A stretch of DNA of 64,000 nt from Coriobacteriaceae bacterium (GTDB lineage Bacteria > Actinomycetota > Coriobacteriia > Coriobacteriales > QAMH01): the NCBI GenBank assembly GCA_025992705.1, contig DAJPGJ010000001.1, positions 1,959,501 through 2,023,500 on the forward strand. The letters run 5' to 3'. Below, piece after piece: positions 27,371-36,390 of the stretch. Made by a program: the position numbers and the translations under genes. The notes beneath the pieces are model-generated. The model searched no databases and had not been told where the DNA came from. It was given only the letters and a program-made list of their open reading frames with translations. The stretch's first letter is position 1. Each line of letters begins with the position of its first letter.

Positions 27371-27426
27371 CGGAATCCTCCCAGGCTCGAGACGCCCCAT
27401 AGAGCGTCGTTGCAAATTTGCCTTGG

Positions 27427-27461
27427 AAGATACCCCCCCCCCCCCCCCCGCATTTTGTCAA
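27427..27461 (-). promoter_or_regulatory. Putative phase-variable promoter with a 17-G spacer tract
   Basis: On the minus strand a perfect TTGACA -35 (27461-27456) is followed by AAATGC, then 17 consecutive G (27449-27433), then TATCTT (27432-27427) as -10. The spacer is 23 nt against an optimum near 17. The predicted start of transcription is about 50 nt upstream of the RCC1-protein ATG. Homopolymer runs placed this way are known to switch promoters on and off in Neisseria by slippage. Confidence 0.65.
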
Positions 27462-27511
27462 ACCGGGAGTTCGGTGACTGACCGCGAACGGTTTCCCGTC
27501 TCAATTTAAGG

Positions 27512-27562
27512 CGGGATTTCTCGACTGTGCGGCCTTCAGCCGCTTCGCTCGAAATGACAGGG
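27512..27562. repeat. Dispersed palindromic repeat, TTTCTCGAC family
   Basis: The unit begins GGGATTTCTCGACT, contains a GCGGC...GCCGC stem and ends CGCTCGAAATGACAGGGA. A degenerate half-copy follows at 27565-27587. Related units lie inside ftsY and downstream of glpK (53504-53586). Confidence 0.7.
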
Positions 27563-27604
27563 AGGCAGTCTCTCGTTCGAAATAACAATGGGAAGGGTCA
27601 GCGG

Positions 27605-27642
27605 TGTTCCTTATGAAAACCAGCGACGCATCTTGTCGCGGA
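27605..27642. repeat. Right copy of 38-bp direct repeat (ftsY 3' end)
   Basis: Matches 24451-24488 at 36 of 38 positions. It forms the actual C-terminal codons and stop codon of the intact ftsY gene and marks the other edge of the inserted segment. Confidence 0.85.
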
Positions 27643-28822
27643 AAGACTCCTGCTCCTCGGGCTCGGATTCGGTCTCGGCGAACCACTCGTCCGCAGTCAT
27701 CGAGATCTTTTCGGTTTCAAGCATGTCATCTCGACCGGAGGTGTCGTCAGACACCGGAGCGGAGAGATCTCCATCGAGAGATTTCTCGACTTCGTTCGCT
27801 TCGCTCTCTTCGCTCGAAATGACAGAGGGGACCTCTTCGGGCTCCGGCATGTCATCTCGACCGGAGGTGTCGTCAGACACCGAAGTGGAGAGATCTCCGC
27901 TTTCTTCATCGCCATCGAGCTCTGCGCGCATCTCGCCGAAGAGCGCCTCGGCATACTCGCGCGCATCGAAGGGCTGCAGGTCCTCGATACCCTCGCCCAC
28001 GCCCACGCGCAGGATGGGCAGTCCCAACTCGTGACTCACCGCCACGGCAATGCCGCCCTTGGCCGTGCCATCGAGCTTGGTCATGATGACGCCATCCAGG
28101 TCGAGCGCCTTATCGAATTCGCGTGCCTGTTGCAGGCCGTTCTGGCCCGTCGTGGCATCAATGACGAGAACGGTCTTCACGTCCACGTCTGCACGTTTGC
28201 GCGTGACGTTGACAACCTTCTGCAGCTCGCGCATGAGCTCATCGGACGTATGCAGGCGCCCCGAAGTATCGATGAGCACGAGGTCGCTTCCCAGCTGTTC
28301 GGCGCGCTCTACAACGTCATAGCACACGCTTGCCGGGTCGCTTCCACGCTCGCGCTTCACGACCTCGACACCGCTGCGCTCGCCCCAGATGTCGAGCTGC
28401 TCGATGGCGGCGGCACGGAAGGTGTCGCCCGAGCCTATGAGCACCTTGCGGCCGCCGAGCGACGCCTGATTGGCAAGCTTGCCGACCGTCGTGGTCTTGC
28501 CCGCGCCGTTGATGCCCACGAAGAGCACGCAGACGGGGTTCATGCGGAACGGATCAGGGTCGGGTTCGGCAAAGAGACCGCTGATTTCGTCAGCAAGCAT
28601 GTCGAGCACGGCGTACGCATCGGGCAGTGCCTTGCGCGTGGCCTGGTCGCGCAGACGGTCGATGACCTCCATCGTCGCCTGGGCGCCCAAATCGCTCAAG
28701 ATGAGCGTTTCCTCGAGGTCCTCCCAGAAATCCTCGTCGAGCTTGGGACCACGGCGGAACAGCACGTTCATCCGCTCGTTGAACTTCGTCCTGCTCCGAT
28801 TGATTTTGTCCTTGAACGCCAT
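27611..28822 (-). CDS. ftsY: SRP receptor FtsY with repeat-derived C-terminal extension
   Basis: A 403-residue SRP receptor GTPase. The NG domain has GINGAGKTT, DTSGRLH (Ser in place of the usual Ala) and TKLDGTAKGG, and ends near residue 300 (VGVGEGIEDLQPFDAREYAEALF). About 100 further residues follow. They contain SVSDDTSGRDDM and PVSDDTSGRDDM, which are translated dispersed repeats (27725-27897, residues about 309-366). The protein then ends ESFRDKMRRWFS. The acidic A domain usually found N-terminal is short here. The ATG at 28822 has AGGGAG 7 bp upstream. It follows smc by 24 bp on the same strand. Confidence 0.95.
   Translation of the reverse strand: MAFKDKINRSRTKFNERMNVLFRRGPKLDEDFWEDLEETLILSDLGAQATMEVIDRLRDQATRKALPDAYAVLDMLADEISGLFAEPDPDPFRMNPVCVLFVGINGAGKTTTVGKLANQASLGGRKVLIGSGDTFRAAAIEQLDIWGERSGVEVVKRERGSDPASVCYDVVERAEQLGSDLVLIDTSGRLHTSDELMRELQKVVNVTRKRADVDVKTVLVIDATTGQNGLQQAREFDKALDLDGVIMTKLDGTAKGGIAVAVSHELGLPILRVGVGEGIEDLQPFDAREYAEALFGEMRAELDGDEESGDLSTSVSDDTSGRDDMPEPEEVPSVISSEESEANEVEKSLDGDLSAPVSDDTSGRDDMLETEKISMTADEWFAETESEPEEQESFRDKMRRWFS
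27725..27897. repeat. Three palindromic repeat units inside the ftsY coding sequence
   Basis: Units at 27725-27771 and 27850-27897 are nearly identical (GTCATCTCGACCGGAGG...GAGAGATCTCC). Between them an oppositely oriented unit (27777-27825) runs from AGAGATTTCTCGACTTCG to CTCGAAATGACAG. They belong to the same family as 27512-27562 and 53504-53586, and the reading frame stays open through all three. Confidence 0.75.
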
Positions 28823-28846
28823 GTGAATCTCCCTTGAAAGCAAGCG

Positions 28847-31800
28847 CTACTGCGCGCCGCTGAACTCCTCGACGTCACGCGTCTGACCCGAGTCTTCGGA
28901 TGACAGGCGGATTTGCTGGTCAAGCTTCTGTGACACGAGCTTGGATACGCCATCGCTGCGCATCGAGACGCCATAGAGCAAGTCGGCCATTTCCATCGTA
29001 CGCCTCTGATGGCTAATGATGATGAATTGCGTGGTAGAGCGGATGCTGTCGAGATACGAGAGCAGGCGACGCAGGTTCGTGTCGTCGAGTGCCGCCTCGA
29101 CCTCGTCGAGTATGTAGAACGGCGTCTTGCGCACGCGATACACGGCGAAGAGCAACGTCAGCGCAACAAGCGATTGCTCGCCGCCCGAAAGCAGCGTCTG
29201 CTTGCGCACCTTCTTGCCACGCGGTTGGGCATAGACCTCCACGCCCGTCTCTTCGGGATTATCCGGATCGGTCAGTTCGAGATGGCCGTTTCCACCTGGG
29301 AAAAGCTGCGCGAAAACCTCTTCGAAGTTCTCGTTGACCTGCTTGAAGGTGTCGATAAAGCGATTGCGCATCTTGCGATCGATTGCCGCGACGATGCGCT
29401 GCAGTGCCTTGGCGGCCGCCTCGAGGTCCTCGAGCTGCACGGCGATGAAGTCGCGGCGCTCGCGAAGCTTGAGGTACTCCTCGACGGCGACGGGATTGAC
29501 CGAGCCGAGGTTGTTGAGCTTGCGCCGCAAGCTTTCGGCGCGCTTCTCCTCTTCCTCGCGATTCTCCGGCGGATCAAGCGCGAGCGCAATCTCGAGCAGC
29601 ACGCCGTGCGTTTCGGTGATGACGCTCACCGCAGATTCGACTTTGACCTCGAGCTTGCTCTTCTCGATGCGCACCTGCGTGAGCTTCTCGTTGGCCTCGT
29701 CAAGCTTGACCTGCTCGTCGGCGACCGCCTTGCGAGCACCATCGATGGTGTCACGCAAGTCGCCCTGTCCGGCTTGTTCGATCTTGGCGCGATCGCTCAG
29801 GATTTCCGCCTTTTCCTGCACGCCTTCGCGCAGGCTCGTGAACACGTCGTAGAGTGGCTCGACACGCAAGCGCAAAATCTCGAGCTTGCTCTCGGTCTCG
29901 TGCGAGACCAACAAGGTCTCCTCGAGCTGATCGGCCTCCTTCTTGAGCGATTCGATCTGCTTGCTCAAGTGCCGCTCACGCTCGCGCACCGTGGCAAGAT
30001 CGACTTGGATGGCCGAGATCTCCCGTTTGGAGCTATCCTCGCGGCTCGCCAGCGCGGCACTCTTCTCGCGTGCAGCAGCCGCCTTCTCGTCAAGCTCGCC
30101 CTTACGCGCCGCCAGCTCGTTCTTGCGGTCACTGAGCTCCTTGACCTTGGCGCGGCTCGCGGCCGTGTCCTCGGCAATGCGCGTGCGGCGCTGTTCGATC
30201 TGGTTCTTCTCCTGCAGCTGGTCGGTGATGGCCTGCTCGAGACGACCGACCTCCTCGCGCAAGCTGTCGGCCTCGCCGGAAACCTGCGCGATGGACTGCG
30301 AAAGCTCGAAGTCATCTGCCTGCGCGATGTGCAGGTTGTTGAGTGCCTTGTCGACATCGCGCTCTCCGTCTACGACGGCCTTTGCCGCCACAGGTTCCTC
30401 GGCCTGCAACTCGCGCAAGCGACGCTTGCGACTCAGAACGCCCTCGGTATCGGTGACTTGCGTACCGATGGTGACCTTGCCGTTGGGCCACGCGACGACG
30501 CCATCACGCGTAACGAAACGCGAACCGGTCGTATCGGCCGCGGCTGCTTCGATGGCATCGATGGCCGAGTCGAGCACGTACACGTCACCCAAGAGCAACT
30601 CGGCCACGCGTATGTGCTCGGGAGCGTACGTAAGCTCGTCGAGAAGGCGCGTCCCGACTTTGGCACGGCCATGCTCGATGGTCGCGCCGGTCATGTTGAC
30701 AAGCGAAAGCTCTCCACCGGAAAGCTCGGCCTTCAGAAGCTGATCGACAAGCTCGGCCGAGGCATGCGAGTCCTTGGTCATGAGGGCGAACATATCCGCC
30801 CCGAGCAAATGCTCTACCAGGCCCTCAAGTGCCGGCGGCGCAGAAAAGAGCTCGCTGACGGGCGAGATGATACCCGCCTCGTCCTTGCGGTCGAGCGCCC
30901 AGGCAAGCAACGGGCGCGAACCATCGAGTGCCTTGTCGACATGCTCGAGGCCCTTGATCTCGGCGCGCAGGGAACTCAGCTGCTCGCGCTTTTCCTCGAG
31001 ACGCGCACGGCAGTCGTCGTGGATGCGCACGCGACTGTCGATGTCGGATTTAGCGGCCAGCGAATCTGCCTGCAGCTGCGTGAGCTGCACCTCGAGGTCC
31101 TCCAGATGGCTGCGTCGGGCGGCGAGCGTCGTCTGCGTGGAGACGTGCGCATCCTCGATCTGCGAGATGCGATTGACGAGAAGGCCGTCCTCGACATCGG
31201 CAGTCGAAAGGCTCTCGGTCGCCTTGAGCTCGGCGAGCGTGCACTCGTCAAACTCCTTCTCGCAGGCACGAACCTGCGCGTTGGCCTCCGTAAGCTCGCG
31301 TTCGGCCTGCTCGTGCAGCTCATGCACCTCGTTGGCAGCAGCTTGCTGACGCTCGAGCTGCGCGGTAAGCTCGTCGAGTTGTGCAGACGTGTCACGGTGA
31401 TCGGATTCGTAGGTCTCGAGACGGGCAAGCACGTCGACGCGGCTCGACTCCGAACGATGCACCGCCTGGCGCAACTCGGAAAGGCGCGTCACCATGTTGC
31501 GGCCCTTCTCCTCGAGCAGGAGCATGCCCGAGTCGAGACGGTCGAGGGCCGTCTGACAGCGACGGCGTTGCTCGGCTATATCGCCTGCGAACAGGCCTTT
31601 CTCCTCGAGCAGATGCTGGTACTTCTCGAGCTCGCGGTTCTTCTCGTCGACGCGGAAGCGCGCGAGCTCCACGAGCGAATCGGCTTCCTTCTCCAGGCGT
31701 TCGGTCTCGCGCCAGCTTTCCTGGAGCCTGCGCAGGTCATCGACGGCAAGCGAAAGCTCGACGGACTTGAGTTCCTCGGAGAGCTGCTCGTGTTGACGAG

Positions 31801-32434
31801 CGCGGCTCGCCTGACGCTCGAGCGGCTTGAGCTGACGGTCGATCTCTCCCGCGATATCGTGCACGCGCTGGAGCTCGGCGTCCATGTTCTTGAGCTTGCG
31901 GGCGGAACGTTCCTTGCGTTTCTTGTGCTTGAGGATGCCCGCGGCCTCCTCGATGAGCAGGCGGCGATCCTCGGGACGAGCGCGCAGCACGTTTTGCAGC
32001 GAGCCCTGCGAGATGATCGAGTGCGTATCGCGGCCGAGGCCGGAATCGTTGAGGATGTCGAGCACATCCATGAGACGCGATGGCGAGCCGTTGATGAGGT
32101 ACTCGCTCTCGCCGCTGCGATACATGCGGCGCGTGACGACGACCTCGTTGAAATCGAGGGGCAACGTGCCATCGGAGTTGTCGAGCACAAGGTCGACCTC
32201 GGCCAGGCCGACTGCCTGGCGGGCAGACGATCCGGCGAAGATGACGTCTTCCATGGCCTGGCCGCGCAGCTGCTTGGCGCTTTGCTCGCCCAGGACCCAT
32301 AAGACGGCGTCGGAGATGTTCGATTTACCCGATCCGTTAGGGCCGACGACAACCGTCATCCCCGGCTCGAGCGAGAGAACGGCTCGGTCGGCAAACGACT
32401 TGAAACCCTTGAGAACGAGTGACTTGAGGTACAC
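28847..32434 (-). CDS. smc: Chromosome segregation protein SMC
   Basis: A 1195-residue SMC ATPase of standard length: Walker A GPNGSGKSN near residue 32, long coiled coils either side of a hinge around residues 500-680, signature TLLSGGEQSLVALTLLFA and Walker B FYILDEVEAALDD near the C-terminus. As a dimer it organises and condenses the chromosome with ScpA and ScpB. It stands between rnc and ftsY, the usual order in Actinobacteria. Confidence 0.97.
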   Translation of the reverse strand: MYLKSLVLKGFKSFADRAVLSLEPGMTVVVGPNGSGKSNISDAVLWVLGEQSAKQLRGQAMEDVIFAGSSARQAVGLAEVDLVLDNSDGTLPLDFNEVVVTRRMYRSGESEYLINGSPSRLMDVLDILNDSGLGRDTHSIISQGSLQNVLRARPEDRRLLIEEAAGILKHKKRKERSARKLKNMDAELQRVHDIAGEIDRQLKPLERQASRARQHEQLSEELKSVELSLAVDDLRRLQESWRETERLEKEADSLVELARFRVDEKNRELEKYQHLLEEKGLFAGDIAEQRRRCQTALDRLDSGMLLLEEKGRNMVTRLSELRQAVHRSESSRVDVLARLETYESDHRDTSAQLDELTAQLERQQAAANEVHELHEQAERELTEANAQVRACEKEFDECTLAELKATESLSTADVEDGLLVNRISQIEDAHVSTQTTLAARRSHLEDLEVQLTQLQADSLAAKSDIDSRVRIHDDCRARLEEKREQLSSLRAEIKGLEHVDKALDGSRPLLAWALDRKDEAGIISPVSELFSAPPALEGLVEHLLGADMFALMTKDSHASAELVDQLLKAELSGGELSLVNMTGATIEHGRAKVGTRLLDELTYAPEHIRVAELLLGDVYVLDSAIDAIEAAAADTTGSRFVTRDGVVAWPNGKVTIGTQVTDTEGVLSRKRRLRELQAEEPVAAKAVVDGERDVDKALNNLHIAQADDFELSQSIAQVSGEADSLREEVGRLEQAITDQLQEKNQIEQRRTRIAEDTAASRAKVKELSDRKNELAARKGELDEKAAAAREKSAALASREDSSKREISAIQVDLATVRERERHLSKQIESLKKEADQLEETLLVSHETESKLEILRLRVEPLYDVFTSLREGVQEKAEILSDRAKIEQAGQGDLRDTIDGARKAVADEQVKLDEANEKLTQVRIEKSKLEVKVESAVSVITETHGVLLEIALALDPPENREEEEKRAESLRRKLNNLGSVNPVAVEEYLKLRERRDFIAVQLEDLEAAAKALQRIVAAIDRKMRNRFIDTFKQVNENFEEVFAQLFPGGNGHLELTDPDNPEETGVEVYAQPRGKKVRKQTLLSGGEQSLVALTLLFAVYRVRKTPFYILDEVEAALDDTNLRRLLSYLDSIRSTTQFIIISHQRRTMEMADLLYGVSMRSDGVSKLVSQKLDQQIRLSSEDSGQTRDVEEFSGAQ

Positions 32435-32538
32435 GATTTCCCTTGTACGCGTGGCAAACGGATAAACCTGTAGAGTTTACCACAGGGCCGCAGACACGCA
32501 CCGCCATGGACGCGCAAATGCCCCGCATGCGGAGCGAT

Positions 32539-33255
32539 TCACGCCTTCTTTTCCGCAAACATGTCGAGCGCAGCCTGAGCCGCAGCGGACTCGGCTTGCT
32601 TCTTGGATTTGCCGCTTCCCTCGCCGATCATCTCGTCGTCGACGAATGCCTGCGCGAAGAAGGTGCGGTCATGCGGCGGACCATCGAAGCCGGTGATCTC
32701 GTAATGCGGTTGCCTGCCATCGATTTGCAGCAGCTCCTGCAACGAGGATTTGGGGCTTTCCGGCACCGAGGCGAGTTTGCGATCCGCGTGTATGAACAGC
32801 GAACGGGACACCCATGCATTTGCCGCATCCATACCGCCATCGAGGTAGAGCGCCGCGACAAGCGACTCGTAGACGTTCTCGAGCGCCGAGGAGAGGCCGC
32901 GCTTGTCGGTGCCCGCCTCGCTCTCTCCAAAGATGATGCAGTCGGCGATGCCTTCGTCACGGGCAACGCGCGAGAGGCTTTTGCCCGAGACGAGCGAGAC
33001 CTTGATGCGCGTGAGACCGCCCTCATCAAGATCGGGATATTGCTTGAAAAGAAATATCGCCGTGATGGCGCCCAGGATGGAGTCACCCAAAAACTCGAGA
33101 CGCTCGTAGTCGTAGAGGGCCTTCTCTCTATCACGCGCGGATGGGTGCGTGATGGCAGCTCCGAGCAGGGGCTTGTCCTTGAACTGATAGCCGAGGATTT
33201 CCTCAGCCTTGGCTATCTCGCTCGCGTGCGATGCGAGCACTTCCTCGTTGGCCAT
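32539..33255 (-). CDS. rnc: Ribonuclease III
   Basis: A 238-residue protein with the RNase III signature YERLEFLGDSILG (catalytic Glu and Asp). The C-terminal double-stranded-RNA-binding domain begins about residue 155 (SSLQELLQIDGRQPHYEI) and ends with GSGKSKKQAESAAAQAAL. It processes rRNA precursors and other duplex RNAs. The start codon lies 1 bp after the plsX stop. Confidence 0.96.
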   Translation of the reverse strand: MANEEVLASHASEIAKAEEILGYQFKDKPLLGAAITHPSARDREKALYDYERLEFLGDSILGAITAIFLFKQYPDLDEGGLTRIKVSLVSGKSLSRVARDEGIADCIIFGESEAGTDKRGLSSALENVYESLVAALYLDGGMDAANAWVSRSLFIHADRKLASVPESPKSSLQELLQIDGRQPHYEITGFDGPPHDRTFFAQAFVDDEMIGEGSGKSKKQAESAAAQAALDMFAEKKA

Positions 33256-33256
33256 G

Positions 33257-34273
33257 TTAGAGCACTTCCTCTGTCACGTCGTCACCGGCCAGCGCTTGCG
33301 CAAGACGCTTGGGCATGTCCTGCCGGATTGCATCTGCCGTTGCAAGTACGCCACTGCAAATCGCCTTCGCATTGCTCGAGCCATGCCCGATGAGGCATAC
33401 GCCCTTGCATCCGAGCAGTTGGGCACCGCCGTACTTATCGGCCGAGAGATCTTCCTTGAATGCGGACAGTGCGTCCTTGATGAGCAGGCCGCCAATCTTC
33501 GACTTGGTCGTCGAGTAGATGGTCTCCTTGAGACCGACGAGCAGCGCCTTGCCGACGCCCTCGTAGACCTTGAGGGCGACGTTACCGGTAAAGCCATCGG
33601 TTACGATGACATCGAAGCCGCCTAGCGCAAGATTGCCGCCTTCGGCATTGCCCTTGAAGTTGGGAACGTGCTCCTTCATGAGCCTGTGGCATTCCTGCGC
33701 GAACTCAGAGCCCTTTGTCTCCTCCTCGCCGATGTTGAGCAGGCCGACACTCGGATTCTCGACGCCGAGCGCAACCTGCGCGTATACGCGTGCCATGCGC
33801 GCAAACTGAACGAGGTATTCGGGCTTGCAATCGGCATTGGCGCCCATGTCGGTGAAGACGACCTTGGCCACGGGCGATGGCAGCACCGTCGCGATGGCCG
33901 GACGCTTGACGCCCTTGATGCGGCCGATGACGAGCGTAGCCGCAGACATGCACGCACCTGTGGAGCCTGCGGAGAAGAAGCCGCCCGCCTCGCCCTCCTT
34001 GACCAGACGACAGCCCACGACAATCGAGGAGTCCTTCTTGCGGCGCACGGCCTCTGCCGGATGCTCGCCCATCTCAATGACCTCGGTGGTGGGATGGGCC
34101 ACGACGTTGGCATGCTCAGCTGCGAAGGGAACGATGACATCCTCGGCGCCTGTAAGGATGACGGTGATCGAAGGATCTTGCGCTACCGCCTGAGCAACGC
34201 CCTCGAGAACAACACCGGGGGCATTGTCACCACCCTGCGCATCTACGACGACCTTGATTTCATCCATGCTCAT
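33257..34273 (-). CDS. plsX: Phosphate acyltransferase PlsX
   Basis: A 338-residue PlsX (VVDAQGGDNAPGVVLEG at the N-terminus, SAGSTGACMSAATLVIGR and VTDGFTGNVALKVYEG in the middle). It converts acyl-ACP to acyl-phosphate for phospholipid synthesis. It is placed between rpmF and rnc, as in many Gram-positive bacteria. GAGG lies 7 bp upstream of the ATG. Confidence 0.96.
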   Translation of the reverse strand: MSMDEIKVVVDAQGGDNAPGVVLEGVAQAVAQDPSITVILTGAEDVIVPFAAEHANVVAHPTTEVIEMGEHPAEAVRRKKDSSIVVGCRLVKEGEAGGFFSAGSTGACMSAATLVIGRIKGVKRPAIATVLPSPVAKVVFTDMGANADCKPEYLVQFARMARVYAQVALGVENPSVGLLNIGEEETKGSEFAQECHRLMKEHVPNFKGNAEGGNLALGGFDVIVTDGFTGNVALKVYEGVGKALLVGLKETIYSTTKSKIGGLLIKDALSAFKEDLSADKYGGAQLLGCKGVCLIGHGSSNAKAICSGVLATADAIRQDMPKRLAQALAGDDVTEEVL

Positions 34274-34312
34274 CGACCCGCCTCACAAACAGTTTTTCTC
34301 AGAATAAAGAAA

Positions 34313-34346
34313 TAATCCTGCAAACGGATGACCATCTGCAGGATTA
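34313..34346 (-). terminator. Terminator after rpmF
   Basis: A 10-bp stem TAATCCTGCA/TGCAGGATTA with a 14-base loop, followed on the minus strand by TTTCTTTATTC. It separates rpmF from plsX. Confidence 0.8.
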
Positions 34347-34367
34347 CATGCAATGTGTATATTGCTG

Positions 34368-34550
34368 TTAGTCCTCGACGACGAGAACCTCTCGGCCCTT
34401 GTAATAGCCGCAGCTCGGGCAAACGGTATGCGGAAGCTTGACCTCGCCGCACTGCGGGCAAACGGAACGCGCAGCCGTCTTGCACACGTCGTTGGAAGAA
34501 CGACGAGAATGGGTCCTCATCCTGCCTGTTTTACGCTTAGGTACTGCCAT
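34368..34550 (-). CDS. rpmF: 50S ribosomal protein L32
   Basis: A 60-residue zinc-binding L32: MAVPKRKTGRMRTHSRRS at the N-terminus, then CPQCGE and CPSCGYYKGREV giving four Cys ligands. The start is the ATG at 34550 with an AAAGG site upstream; the frame extends 7 codons further. Confidence 0.97.
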   Translation of the reverse strand: MAVPKRKTGRMRTHSRRSSNDVCKTAARSVCPQCGEVKLPHTVCPSCGYYKGREVLVVED

Positions 34551-34655
34551 CGTCTCAAACCTTTCTAGCAAGCGCGTCGCCTGGACACGCAGAATCTCTT
34601 AGAACACGCGAAAAAGAAATATACCACGCTTTCGCATGAGAGTGAAGAGAAAAGT

Positions 34656-35798
34656 TTATCGTTCCAGCAGTGCGACGCTCTCGAGGTGCTTGGTGTGAGG
34701 AAACATGTCGACACCCACGAGCTTGCTCACGTGGTAGGCAGACATAAGGCGCTCGATGTCACGCAGCTGCGTGGTGGGATTGCAGCTAACGTAGACGATA
34801 CGACGAGGCGCGGCAGCCAGGACGCTTGCCAGAAACTCCTCGGACGCGCCGGCACGCGGCGGATCGAGGATGACGACATCGAATACCTCCTGGGATTTCG
34901 CCAGGTACTCCCCCGCATCAGCGCATACGAAGCTTGCGTTCTTCACGCGATTGACGCGCGCGTTTTCCGCGGCAATTTCTACCGCAGCCTCGACACTCTC
35001 CACGCCGACGAGCTCGACGCGCGTCTGCTTGGCGGCGATGATACCGATAGTGCCGATGCCACAATACGCGTCAAGCACACGGTCACCCTCGCGGAGCTTG
35101 GCCATGTCAATCGCCGTCTGATAGAGCACTTCCGTTTGCGCGGGATTGGTTTGATAGAACGCGGTTGCCGGAATGCGAAACGTGCAGCCGCAGACCTCGT
35201 CCTCAATCCATCCCTGTCCATAGGCCGTCATTGTAAGCGGACCGAGCACGGCATTGGTACGCCGCGTGTTCACGTTGAAGCTCACGCTCTCGATGGCGGG
35301 ATGTCGTTTGCGCAACGCGGTGACGAACGCCTTCTTACGCGGGAACTCCTTGCGATTGACGACGAGCGTCACCATGATCTTCCCCGTGCCCTTGCCCACG
35401 CGCACAATCGCATGGCGCAGCAATCCCTTGCCGGTGTTCTCGTCATAGGCGGGAATGTGAAAGCCCTGCGCAAGCTCGGCGATGCTATTGAGTATGGGGC
35501 GCCCTGCCTTGTGCTCGACCAGACACTCGCACACCTCGATGAGCTTGTGCGTACCGCGCTCGTACATGCCAAGGCGCGGCTTGCCCTCCCTGCCGGGCGC
35601 ATACGGCGTCATGATCTTGTGACGATAGGCAATCGGCTCGTCCATGCCGATCGCGGCATGGACGTCACAGCCGAGCGGCTCGAAGAGCTCCTCGAGCATC
35701 GCGCGCTTGCGCGAAAGCTGAATGGGATAGGGGACGGAAAGCCACTCGCAGCCACCGCAACGTGCAGCGTGAGGGCAGGTGTATGTCTTGTAGCCCAC
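34656..35798 (-). CDS. 23S rRNA (uracil-5)-methyltransferase, RlmD-like
   Basis: A 380-residue TrmA/RumA-family methyltransferase. CPHAARCGGCEW gives the iron-sulfur cysteines, AYCGIGTIG is the SAM-binding loop, DPPRAG and SCNPTTQLRD are the catalytic motifs, with the nucleophilic Cys in SCNP. The usual N-terminal TRAM domain is missing. The start is a GTG at 35798, 10 bp after the stop codon of the YceD-like gene; no strong ribosome-binding site is seen. The open frame reaches back to 36170, but that part only mirrors the YceD gene. It interrupts the common YceD-rpmF pairing. Confidence 0.88.
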   Translation of the reverse strand: MGYKTYTCPHAARCGGCEWLSVPYPIQLSRKRAMLEELFEPLGCDVHAAIGMDEPIAYRHKIMTPYAPGREGKPRLGMYERGTHKLIEVCECLVEHKAGRPILNSIAELAQGFHIPAYDENTGKGLLRHAIVRVGKGTGKIMVTLVVNRKEFPRKKAFVTALRKRHPAIESVSFNVNTRRTNAVLGPLTMTAYGQGWIEDEVCGCTFRIPATAFYQTNPAQTEVLYQTAIDMAKLREGDRVLDAYCGIGTIGIIAAKQTRVELVGVESVEAAVEIAAENARVNRVKNASFVCADAGEYLAKSQEVFDVVILDPPRAGASEEFLASVLAAAPRRIVYVSCNPTTQLRDIERLMSAYHVSKLVGVDMFPHTKHLESVALLER

Positions 35799-35808
35799 GG
35801 GGTTTACG

Positions 35809-36348
35809 TCACTCGTCTTCGAGCTTGAGGTCCTTGAGGACCGCGAAGGGATTGGTGGGGTCGATCTCGTCTTCTTTGTTGCACGAACACGGCCCCTCGT
35901 TGAGATCTGCTCCGCAATGAGGACAGAGGCCTGCGCAGTCTTCCTTGCAGAGGACCACGTACGGCGTCGCATAGACGAGAGCGGCGATGATGGCCGGCGC
36001 AATATCGAAACTGCCATCGGCACCGATGACCTCGAACTCGTCGTCTTCGTAGCCATCGACATCTTCAGATGCTTCGAGCAGATAGTAGCCCTCGACAGCG
36101 CCCGAGACCTCGATGCGAGTGGGGACAAGGCAACGCGTGCACGGCGTGATTGCCGCACAGCTTGCCTCACCGGAGAGCACGATGCCCTCTCCGGTGTTTG
36201 TCAATTGAAGTTGATACTGAATGCCATCCGGCGTTTCGAGATCCATGCCGCCCACGCGGTAGGATGTCTCGTCGAGCGCTCCCTCGAGAAAGCGCGTCGA
36301 TGCCGGTTCGACGAGATCCGGATGAATGGAAACAACGAGCTGCTGCAT
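35809..36348 (-). CDS. YceD/DUF177 family protein
   Basis: A 179-residue protein with the DUF177 pattern CAAITPCTRCLVPTRIEV followed by CKEDCAGLCPHCGADLN. In plants and bacteria YceD homologs are linked to 23S rRNA accumulation, and the gene usually precedes rpmF. Here the methyltransferase gene separates the two. It ends DLKLEDE. Confidence 0.9.
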   Translation of the reverse strand: MQQLVVSIHPDLVEPASTRFLEGALDETSYRVGGMDLETPDGIQYQLQLTNTGEGIVLSGEASCAAITPCTRCLVPTRIEVSGAVEGYYLLEASEDVDGYEDDEFEVIGADGSFDIAPAIIAALVYATPYVVLCKEDCAGLCPHCGADLNEGPCSCNKEDEIDPTNPFAVLKDLKLEDE

Positions 36349-36390
36349 TGCTCGACCTCCCAGCTATCGAGCCGTCGAGCAATGAACAGA

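Noticed and set aside
29009..32302. 1097-residue open frame on the plus strand opposite smc
   Set aside because: It mirrors smc codon usage on the other strand and has no domain. The smc frame has complete SMC motifs.
35799..36170. N-terminal extension of the methyltransferase frame
   Set aside because: It overlaps the YceD-like gene in another frame and has Arg/Ser-rich shadow composition; a GTG at 35798 is the plausible start.
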